A model generated the notes under the pieces. The model was not told where the DNA came from. It worked only from the letters and a program-made list of their open reading frames with translations, and did no database searches. From positions 8,143,850-8,207,849 of the forward strand of contig OY735212.1 in assembly GCA_963457665.1 (NCBI GenBank): 64,000 bases of DNA, in the 5' to 3' direction. Source of the DNA: Thysanoteuthis rhombus (Eukaryota; Mollusca; Cephalopoda; Oegopsida; Thysanoteuthidae). The first letter of the stretch is position 1, and the number at the start of each line of letters is the position of its first letter. Positions 55,812 through 64,000 of the stretch are shown in pieces. The position numbers were made by a program, and so were the translations under genes.

Positions 55812-57035
55812 TTAGTGTTCTGTGTGGTGCGGGTTGTTCAGTTTAGTATTTAATCCATTAGGGTATAGGGTTTTAAGTTTGTTGATCCACATGTCTTCGT
55901 GTTTTTCTAGAACTTTAGTTATGTCAATTGGAGTAGTTTTTTCTATTTTTTCTATGATGGTGAAGGTGGCATCAGTGGCAAAATTGTGGTCAGGTGTGCG
56001 GAAATGTAGTTCTACAGGGAGTGGGCTACGGTTATTTTTTGACTTAATCCTATGTCTATAATTGTTGAGTCTAATATTAAATTGCCACTCGGACTTGCCA
56101 ATGTACTGTAACTTACACCTATTGCACTCTAGAAGGTATATAATGTTCTTACTGCGGCAGTTGCTATTGTGGTATATGTGGTAACTCACTTTTGTGGTGG
56201 TGCTTGTGAATGTGTTGGTGTGCTTGAGGTGGTTGCAACATAGACTGTTTCTTATGTTGCAAGGTGTGCAGAAATTAATTGTTCTAGGTGTATTTTTGTG
56301 TACGACTTTATTGTTAACGATAGTATTACTACTAATCATGTCTCTGATGTTTTTGGGTCTGCGGTAGGAGATAACACATGGGTCTGTGAATGTTTCTTTT
56401 AGATCTGTTTTGATCGTGAGAATGTTCCATCTATTATTGATGATGTGTGCTAAGGGTGGGAGTGTGTTGTTGAAGGTTGTTATAAGGGGTATGCGGTTGG
56501 GTTTGTTATTGTGGGACAGTAAAAGGGTTTCATCTCTGGGTATTCCAGTCGCTTTTTTTATTTGTTTTTTTGTGTCATCTAGTGGATAACCTCGTTGGGT
56601 GAAATATTGTATTAGGTTATGTTTGTGTCTGTTAAGTTCACTATTGGTGGAGCAGATTCTTCTAATTCTAAGAGCTTGTGAAAATGGTAGACTCCTTTTT
56701 AAGTGTTGGGGATGGGCTGATTTGGAGTGGAGGTAATTGTGGGTGTCCGTGGGTTTTGTGTAGAGGGTGGTATGGAGGTTTCTGTTGTCATCTATATATA
56801 TGCGTGTGTCTAAGAAGGCTATGGAGTCAGTGGATGTTGTGAAGTCAAACTTAATAGAGTCATGTGCCGAGTTTAGATGTATAAAGAAGTTATCTAGTTT
56901 GGTTTTTTCGCCTGTATATATGAAAAAAATGTCGTCTATGTATCTACCATAAAAGATGCAGTCATTATAAATCTCTGGGTAAATGTAGGTTTCTTCAAAT
57001 TTACCCATGAAGATATTAGCATAGGATGGGGCCGC
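55812..57035 (-). CDS. PLE1 polyprotein, C-terminal RT and GIY-YIG endonuclease (partial)
   Basis: About 407 residues of Penelope-type coding sequence. The longer open frame to 57,080 adds an artefactual TA-repeat-encoded N-terminus. Numbered from that ATG: SYANIFMGKFEE (19-30) and the catalytic YIDDIFFIYTG (47-57) of the reverse transcriptase. Then come FLDTRIYID (89-97) and LYTKPTDTHNYLH (106-118), typical of Penelope thumb regions, and a Cys-rich segment (C271, C274, C281, C282) before the endonuclease. The GIY-YIG nuclease has YLL (315-317), YIG (326-328), R337, the PVELHFRTPDHNF block and E392/E395, and ends PNGLN. The enzyme copies element RNA at a nicked target. RT motifs upstream of SYANIF are missing, so this copy cannot move by itself. 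Confidence 0.9.
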   Translation of the reverse strand, partial: AAPSYANIFMGKFEETYIYPEIYNDCIFYGRYIDDIFFIYTGEKTKLDNFFIHLNSAHDSIKFDFTTSTDSIAFLDTRIYIDDNRNLHTTLYTKPTDTHNYLHSKSAHPQHLKRSLPFSQALRIRRICSTNSELNRHKHNLIQYFTQRGYPLDDTKKQIKKATGIPRDETLLLSHNNKPNRIPLITTFNNTLPPLAHIINNRWNILTIKTDLKETFTDPCVISYRRPKNIRDMISSNTIVNNKVVHKNTPRTINFCTPCNIRNSLCCNHLKHTNTFTSTTTKVSYHIYHNSNCRSKNIIYLLECNRCKLQYIGKSEWQFNIRLNNYRHRIKSKNNRSPLPVELHFRTPDHNFATDATFTIIEKIEKTTPIDITKVLEKHEDMWINKLKTLYPNGLNTKLNNPHHTEH

Positions 57036-57052
57036 TACTATATATATATATA
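57036..57052. repeat. (TA)n at PLE1/PLE2 junction
   Basis: A short TA tract between the truncated 5' end of PLE1 and the 3' end of PLE2. Confidence 0.85.
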
Positions 57053-58897
57053 CATAAGTGAACAAAAGAGAATGAGACAAACTCAGGAGTTAAAGTATAT
57101 GGAGACTCTATTAGGTAATTGATTGATTATTTAATTCATAAATGAATTAATTCGTACGCTATGCAGGTTTCAAGAAGTAACATGTGTGTACCATTAAGTG
57201 GTTAAAAGGTTAGTTCTCCATAGAAAACAGATGTTCTGCTTTGAAATAAGGATTCGTGGGAGGTCATGGTATTGAGCCTGGACCGTTTTAAGTCTGCAAA
57301 GGAATATTTAGTGTTTTAGTGGGGTATTTTGATAGGAATTATAGGGGCAGTCATAAATATTTTATTGTTTGTACTGGTCAGCGGAGGTGGGCATTTTAAA
57401 GAATTCTATGTCATAGATATTTGGGAGCTGGGTAACGATTAAGTGTTAGGCTATCTGGCTACTAAGTAAGTTGGAGTCGAGGCTATCTTTAGTATTGATT
57501 AGGATAGCCAGATGTAGTTTAGAGGGGATCCTTGTTATGTATGATATAGTATCAGTTGGGAAATGCATGTACTGTATTCTTAATGGCCATAGTAGATGTT
57601 CTGAAAAGTCAAATAGCTTTGAGTAGTGCAAGTAAAATGGACCACACATAAATGTCTATGGGTTGGGGTCTGGTCGGCAATGAGTATTGTAAGATAAGTG
57701 TGTAACATTAATTATATATATGGGGTCTTGATTGTATTAGTCGGGTTGTTGTGCAGAATAAGAGTATATTATGTGATGTTTTGGTCAAGGTAGAAAATGT
57801 AGTCTTTGGTGCTGATATGAGGATAATCAGTTGATAAGCACAGAATGATTTAGAGAGAGAGAGAATGATAGTTTTAGAGATCAGTGTGGTTAGGGCTGTT
57901 GGATTTAATGTTGAGTCCATTAGGAATGAAGGTTTAGAGTTCATTAATCCACAAAATATCATGTAATTCAAGAATTTTAGTCGTGTCGGGAGGTGTACTT
58001 TTTCTGTTCTTTTCATTAATGTTAAATCAAACCTTTGCGGCGAAATTGTACCAGGGGTGCATAAGTGTAGTTCCACAGGGAGTATGTTGGGATGATTGAA
58101 TGATTCGATTCGGTGCCTATAGTTATTAAATTCAAAGTTGAACTGACATTCAGACTTGCCAAGATATTGCAGTTTCCATCTATTATATTCTACAAGGTAG
58201 ACGCCATTTTCTTTGCTTCTGCAGTTAAAATTCTGTTAAAGGAAAAAATGTTGATGTGCTTAAGGTGGTTGCAGCATGGACTTTTTCTATTGTTGCAGGG
58301 TTTGAAGAATTTAATGGTTCAAGGGATAGTGTTATGTGAAAGTTATTTTTATTTGTCATTGTGTCATCATGTTTTCCAGTCTGTGGTAGACGATGATGCA
58401 TTGTTCTTGATGTTTTGAGTGTAAGTATATCCCATCTATGATTGTTAATATGTGACAGAGGTATCGCAGAAGATGGTTCTGGGTTGTATGTATTTGTTTT
58501 TGTTTGAGAGTGTGAGAATTTCTTCTTTGGATATTGTATTGATCTTTTCAAATGGTTATTGTGTCTTCTTGTGAATATTATCGTTTAGTGGAATGTTGTT
58601 GAAACCTGTAGTTGTATCTGTTAAGTTCATTATCTGTAAATTCTCCTAATTTTAAGCACTTGAAAAGATGGTGTTCGAGGTGGTCCAATATGAAGTAGAG
58701 GTAGTTGTGGTCATCTGTAGGTTTAGTATAAAGGGAGCTGATCTTGAGTCGAGATGAGGCATTGGTCATTGTCAGGTGTACAGGTAGTTGGTTGTAGGTG
58801 AATAATACAGGTTTGATGGTTTGTACATAAGATAATTTTCTTAACACTATCGTGCGATGGGAATTGTTACTTATGAGTGTAGTATTTATTCTGTCTC
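57053..58897 (-). mobile_element. Penelope-like element 2 (PLE2), 5'-truncated and decayed
   Basis: The plus-strand start AGAGAATGAGACAAACTCAGG (57,069 on) matches the PLE1 3' end. Coding remnants run 58,847-57,708 in broken frames: LYTKPTDDHNYLY, ELNRYNYRFQQHSTKR, LSHINNHRWDILTLKT, YLVEYNRWKLQYLGKSE and FNNYRHR. A region corresponding to VELHFRTPDHNF and WINELK.PNGLN is readable around 58,070-57,880. The catalytic GIY-YIG arginine is replaced by Glu and the two Cys of LECNRC are lost. The element also ends at (TA)n (58,898). It is an older copy of a related subfamily. Confidence 0.8.
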
Positions 58898-59300
58898 AAT
58901 ATATATATATATATACATATGTGTGTGCGCGTGTGTATACACTGTCACTTTTTCTTTCAGGGCTGAGTTATCTATGCACGTAGAGTGCTCAGTATCGGGG
59001 ATAGGGCACAAGTAAAAAGCATTATATTCACACACACACACACACATATATATATATGTGTGTGTGTGTGAAAAAATATATATATATATCGTACATCGAG
59101 TAAATGAATCACCATGGCACACAGTTCTTCCATATCTAAATCAGTATGATATATATATATATATTTTATATTCATAACATATATATGTATATACATAATA
59201 TATATATGTATATACATATACACATGCATACATATACACACATGCACATTTATACATACACACATATGTGTGTGTATATGTGAATGTATATGTACGTATT

Positions 59301-59387
<87 letters not shown>

Positions 59388-59430
59388 GTTTATACACATG
59401 TATGTATATGTATATATGTGTATATGTACA
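58898..59430. repeat. Dense TA/CA microsatellite region
   Basis: (TA)n at 58,898-58,915, (CA)n(TA)n at 59,030-59,057, mixed TA/TG stretches, and a long TA tract at 59,302-59,383. Open frames across it encode Tyr/Ile alternations and are artefacts. Confidence 0.9.
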
Positions 59431-59810
59431 GTAGCAGGAGCCTATTTAGGTCTGCAGCAGAACAAAGTTTTTTCTCAACTCTGTACCTGACTACCCCTTA
59501 GTCATGTTGCTTCTGGGAAAGTAGTATTTCTGGGGGTGGGTATTTTCCGGCGAGCTGGTTTTGAATGCAAAGTCGTTCTTTTCCAAAACTTACTATCTTC
59601 CCGGGCTAGGAAACCCAGTGTTCCCTGCTATTCTACCCATGGCTGGGATATCAGGCAGATTCATCCCTTTCCTAAGGGCTTTAGTGTGGTGAACGTAAAG
59701 AGCCTTGTTCAGAGTTTGAACTTGGTCTGTCGATTCCATTTCACATACCACCAATGTTCATGCCTCTCACACCTTGTGTGTGTATGTACATATATGGTTG
59801 TAAGCGTGAG
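59431..59810. other. No gene recognised
   Basis: Less AT-rich than its surroundings. A frame (59,536-59,973, +) starts MGIFRRAGFECKVVLFQN and runs into TA repeats. No family recognised. Confidence 0.35.
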
Positions 59811-59872
59811 TATATATATATATATATACCCACAAACACAACCACAAATAAACACGTGCGCGTGCACACACA

Positions 59873-59945
<73 letters not shown>

Positions 59946-59955
59946 ATATATATAT
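59811..59955. repeat. (TA)n with short CA/GC tract
   Basis: TA tract at about 59,876-59,933 preceded by CA-rich sequence. Confidence 0.9.
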
Positions 59956-60704
59956 AAATACTATCAGAAGTGAATGTAATATTTATGTTTTCTGGACACT
60001 TCAAAAGCATTGCCTACTTTTGATGAAACTAAATGTTCATTGTATGGTGCCACAACCGCAAAAGATCTCAGCTCTTAACCGTTGCTTTTCTTCATGATAT
60101 CCTGGCCTCTACAACTTTTACATTGCTCAATTTCCCCCTGAGAATCTCAGCCAGGGTCTTTCAGAATCCTTGATCCCTAAAAACGTTTCTTTGGCAATAA
60201 AACATGATCTTCATTTGCCTACTACTTTCACTTTCACTTTTACCCGAGCCTTTTAATGCCTTTGATGTATTTGTGCCTTTATTGATATTGTTGCCAACAA
60301 ATCATCTGTATGAAGAAGGCTTGGTGTGTTTCAAGTCTGGTAAGGTTCTCATGTTTTGTTGATTTTCTTCTGTTGAGGCTCTACTGTTCCATCGAGCTTA
60401 ATCTTTTCTGTCAATTTGTACAAGGTGCTTCAAATTAATGTCAAGGTCATTTTCGGCTCCAGAGAAATGCGTACGCATTTTGTTTGCTATGAGTCAGCAT
60501 GGCTATTAGCTACACTTGTTTTTAGATGGAAGTTGATTAAACACTCCCATTAAAAATAATACAGACCAAAGAATATCTATCCCTTCTTGTGTGAGGATCT
60601 AATTAGAAATAATACCAGCAATTGATTGACGAAATGAAAGTGAGAAAATTATACAATATGTGTATTTAAAGTATTCTAAGAATTAATACAGCCACTCACA
60701 AAAA
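59956..60704. other. No gene recognised
   Basis: Unassigned. No frame above 60 codons with a motif. Confidence 0.4.
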
Positions 60705-60744
60705 CGCGTGCACACACACACACACATACACACACACAATACAT

Positions 60745-60798
<54 letters not shown>

Positions 60799-60800
60799 CA
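60705..60800. repeat. (CA)n(TA)n microsatellite
   Basis: CA-rich to 60,777, then about 22 bp of TA. Confidence 0.9.
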
Positions 60801-61474
60801 GTATGCTTCAAATTGCTGACATTACTTTCTGCTTCAATAGTTGCTCTGCCTCTCACATGAAAGTCAATTAAGCCCTTCCATAGGAAGAAATACAAAGAAG
60901 GGATCAGTTATTCTTTTTCACTTGTAGTATTTCCTATCTGGGACTTACATAGTGGCGTTTTGTGAAATTGCTTTGCATTCCCTACATAAATAGAGCCTCT
61001 AAAAACATATGTAACTATTCTCTATTAATTTCATATACCAAATTTAGAAAGAATTCTTTCATCAAACAGTATCAATCTGAGTCTTAAATGGAAGAAGATT
61101 CACAATTTACCGATGTTTATTCATAGAGAAAAATACGACAGATATAGGACAAAATATGACTGAAAATGATAACTTCTATTCTCTGCTAAAAATTTGTTCT
61201 CCATCAAGAATGCTAACTCTTATTCATCATCACTCGTTCACATATTAATATATATGAAGTGTGCATCAAAGATCAATGCTTAGACAACAAATTTCACCTT
61301 TTATCATGCAGTGAATTTATTTTTAAATCAATATTAAGGAATTCCAATATCAAATCAAACAGGTTAGCATCTAAGCAGTTCACAAAACTAAGATTTAAGT
61401 ATATCCCCCGGAAATTATGGCCTTGTTTCAGACTATGCAAAACTGGGAATATCTCCCTCTGTACATAGATAATC

Positions 61475-61476
<2 letters not shown>
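60801..61476. other. No gene recognised
   Basis: AT-rich, short frames only. Confidence 0.4.

Positions 61477-61545
<69 letters not shown>
61477..61545. repeat. (TA)n microsatellite
   Basis: About 34 TA units. Confidence 0.95.
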
Positions 61546-61546
<1 letters not shown>

Positions 61547-62060
61547 GGAAAATCATGACAAGGATGGTTTCTGAAGACTGATCTATATAAGATGGGACAA
61601 GTCAAATTCAGTGTCTACATCCGCTTGTTGTGTTTGAGTTGGGAAAAAAATGACTGACGTTTGTTTTAAATATAGAACAGACATTTTGATGAGAACATGA
61701 AAAATATCTTCTTTCTCGTTCTATTCCAGCCTCTATGCCAATCAATATTATTTACATTGGATTTCAAGTGTGCACTGACTGTGAACACTTACACATATGT
61801 ACATTGATAGAAAAATGCATAGGCAAACAGAGCCGACCCTCAGAGACAAGGGGCCACACACGTAAGATACTTTGTTATGAGGACAGATTTAGGCAGATAA
61901 TGTATTGGTTTCTATTGAAAAAAAAAACTCTTATTAAAATTTATGTTTCAATTGTGTGGGATAATTTCATTGTTCAGCCATAGTCATATTAAACAAGAGA
62001 GAACTCATAAATAGACACTTCTAGTACTTTGGTTCTACAATGATTAATTGATTATGCATC
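61546..62060. other. No gene recognised
   Basis: An 82-codon frame at 61,735-61,983 (+) has no recognised motif. Confidence 0.4.
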
Positions 62061-62086
62061 ACGCACACACATACACACATATGTAC

Positions 62087-62154
<68 letters not shown>

Positions 62155-62175
62155 GCGTGTACGTATGTGTGTGTG
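62061..62175. repeat. (CA)n(TA)n(TG)n microsatellite
   Basis: TA core at about 62,088-62,140 with CA and TG flanks. Confidence 0.9.
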
Positions 62176-62257
62176 GACATAATACATAAAAAGATTATGT
62201 AATATATGCGTAGGTAATTTCTCAACTCAGTCTGTTATAACATGATGCAACGCACCC

Positions 62258-62350
62258 ATCATCATCATCTTTTTAGCGTCTGTCGTTAGACTCAGGCCTT
62301 CCCCAGTTTTTGCTCAACCTCTCTATCAATTTGTAATTCATTCTGTCAGA
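62258..62350 (-). mobile_element. LINE 3' end remnant, RTE-like
   Basis: The plus strand begins ATCATCATCATC, then TTTTTAGCGTCTGTCG, AGGCCTTCCCCAG and CAACCTCTCTATCA, the reverse of the family 3' end. It is about 90 bp and interrupted by the SINE that follows. Confidence 0.65.
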
Positions 62351-62360
62351 TCATATATAT

Positions 62361-62656
62361 ATCTATGTCTTGGAACATAACTGTTGCATTGAAAGAAGTG
62401 AATAGACTGAGAATAAAAGGAGACGAGAATTTTGTTTGACAGCAATTATTTGGGCCTTTGCATTGCCGGCGGGCTGTTTAGTTCATTGGTAAGAGCATCG
62501 CTACGTTGAAGCAGCTACCGTATCTGTGGTAGGCTCGATCCCAGCATCAGCTCCATTTTCTCTGATTGTTTATCCTATTTACGTTGTCTAAGTTGAGTGA
62601 TACATTAACTGTGTAATAACAGGAGATTATTTCAAGTTTCTATTCAACAAAATTCA
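62361..62656 (+). mobile_element. SINE type 1 flanked by target-like duplications
   Basis: Leader GTTGCATTGAAAGAAG..AATAGACTGAGAATAAA, A-box-like TGTTTAGTTCATTGGTAAG, CGCTACGTTGAAGCAG, B-box-like GGCTCGATCCC, then the body TTGTTTATCCTATTTACG. Direct repeats of about 25 bp sit on both sides: TAATTCATTCTGTCAGATC at 62,334 and TAATTCATTCCGTCGGATC at 62,657. The fit to 16,828 is close throughout. Confidence 0.8.
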
Positions 62657-62756
62657 TAATTCATTCCGTCGGATCCCATATATCCATTTCTCAATATACA
62701 CGCATACTCACATACATGTATATGTATATACACACGTAAATGTGCGTGTATGTACA

Positions 62757-62761
<5 letters not shown>

Positions 62762-62832
<71 letters not shown>
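62762..62832. repeat. (TA)n microsatellite
   Basis: About 35 TA units. Confidence 0.95.
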
Positions 62833-62837
<5 letters not shown>

Positions 62838-63094
62838 GAAAAGATTATGTTATGATACATGTATAAATATTTACTCAGCTTAGCCTAATATATAACATGT
62901 TCACAAGTTCTGAGCACCCAATTAGAATCAAACTCATTACAGATGTAATGGTCTACTCAGTAACATGGTATGCGCACACCCAAATATTCACATATAAGTA
63001 CACATATTCATAATAGATTCACAAAATCATGTATGAGATTAATGATTAATGTTTGTGAATAAAACATTAGTTTGTTTACCTCATGGACCGGTCA

Positions 63095-63960
63095 GTATCA
63101 TGTATCGAAATAGATCAGAAAACAATTTCAGTCTGGAGAAGTGGATCTATAAACTGAACACTTTTACTCGTGATTGTAAGATTTACTTAATGCTAGCGGC
63201 GGGTTGTATTTTAGCCCGACTGCACATCCGAATCTCTCCAGTGTAAAAGTTGGAGTGAAGTTTAAGCTTGTGGCAAACGGTTTAGTCCTTGTTTGGCTTG
63301 GCGTGGTACACAATCATCTAAGCATAATTTTGTAAGTCCTGTTTTTGATTGTTTGATGTATCTCAAATCGTTACAGGCACTTGCTTTCCAGCTGATCAAA
63401 GAGAGGGGGGAAGGTTGGTACGGTGTCTTACTGAGATTACCATTATCTGATCTATATATGTCATATATCAAAATGAATGCGAAATCAATTTCGACTTGAA
63501 GAAGAGAATCTATAAACTATACACATTCACCCATGATTCGAAGATTTACAGTATGCTGGCAGCAGGTTGTATCCTAGCCCGACTGCATCTTCAAATATGT
63601 CCACTGGATTCACTTTGAGAATCATCGTGGCGTTATTTTTGCCAACGGCAGATTGCAAATTCACATGACTTATTTCCTTCTATATTACACAATCTTGAGC
63701 ATTGGTGTTTATCTGAGTTCAGTTGTTCCATTTGGCCCGGGAGTGGAGGGGGATATGACTTCACGCTATCTCCGTTTAATTTTTCCTCGTTTTCCTTGGT
63801 CTGATACACAACCTTCCAGGTATGATTTTGCAGATCCTGTTTTTGATTATTTGACGTGTCCAAATAGTTTCGGGGGTTTGTTTTTCACTGTATCAAAGAG
63901 AAGTGGGAGGTCGGTCTAGTTTCTTAGTGAGGTTATCTTGATATGATCTATCTGTCTGCA
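63095..63960 (+). repeat. Diverged tandem repeat, two units, running to the right edge
   Basis: Unit 1 (about 63,095-63,455) and unit 2 (about 63,465-63,950) share several landmarks. These are TCTATAAACTgaACACtTT, GTAAGATTTAC/CGAAGATTTAC, GGTTGTAT.TTAGCCCGACTG, CTGTTTTTGATTnTTTGA and TCAAAGAGA. Unit 2 carries about 140 extra bases (63,635-63,785). Frames open in one unit are closed in the other, so coding is unlikely. The array may continue past the window. Confidence 0.65.
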
Positions 63961-64000
63961 CCCAGGGATAAAGAGATTCATACGGTTTTGGAATATGGCA

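Larger units (their letters stand above)
55241..57035 (-). mobile_element. Penelope-like element 1 (PLE1), 5'-truncated
   Basis: About 1.8 kb on the minus strand: an intact coding part (57,035-55,812), a 3' untranslated region of about 570 bp, and the 3' end motif (plus strand GAGTGAGACAGACTCGGGAG, 55,254) next to (TA)n. The 5' end stops inside the reverse transcriptase and is itself preceded by (TA)n. The uninterrupted frame indicates a fairly young copy. Confidence 0.85.

Noticed and set aside
57036..57080. PLE1 N-terminus starting at the first ATG (57,080)
   Set aside because: Those residues are encoded by unrelated flank and the (TA)n tract. Penelope similarity begins only at about 57,035.
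59268..59973. Tyr/Ile-rich open frames
   Set aside because: Direct translation of (TA)n microsatellites.

Overview
The window looks like gene-poor, AT-rich, repeat-dense DNA from an animal nuclear genome. Long (TA)n, (CA)n and (GA)n microsatellites, many decayed LINE 3' ends, tRNA-derived SINEs, MITE-like elements and a Penelope-like element (PLE) with a GIY-YIG endonuclease all point to a metazoan. The mix resembles mollusc (possibly cephalopod) genomes, but nothing here proves the taxon. I see no rRNA gene, functional tRNA gene, CRISPR or prokaryotic-type operon.

The only complete recognisable cellular genes are two intronless cyclophilin A genes (22,301-22,795 and 28,175-28,669, both +). 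They encode the same 164-residue protein and lie in a direct tandem duplication: copy A about 19,484-23,890, copy B about 24,060-29,530. The copies differ by many substitutions and indels outside the genes. A core of about 0.7 kb (coding region plus about 200 bp of 5' flank with a TATA-like box) is almost identical, which suggests gene conversion.

Layout. 1-19.5 kb: repeat-filled DNA with a CCTTTGAAAG-type repeat pair, a 36-44 bp minisatellite, five clear LINE fragments of one RTE-like family, one of a second LINE family, three types of tRNA-derived SINE, a hAT MITE with perfect 8-bp target duplication, and copies of a dispersed family here called R1. 19.5-29.5 kb: the cyclophilin duplication. 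29.5-39.4 kb: mostly unassigned, with one broken possible coding block, an R1 copy, an ancient repeat, and GT-rich and compound microsatellites. 39.4-55 kb: three more RTE-like LINE fragments, a 41-bp minisatellite, a head-to-head SINE pair, R1 copies and a mariner-like remnant. 55.2-58.9 kb: two 5'-truncated PLEs, head-to-tail on the minus strand, with (TA)n at each junction. The first has an intact C-terminal RT plus GIY-YIG reading frame and a hammerhead-ribozyme-like core; the second is dead. 58.9-64 kb: microsatellites, a SINE inserted into a LINE remnant, and a diverged tandem repeat at the right edge.

No set of genes here works together as a pathway. The interest lies in duplication and conversion of the cyclophilin locus and in the behaviour of the mobile elements. 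All similarities were judged by eye.
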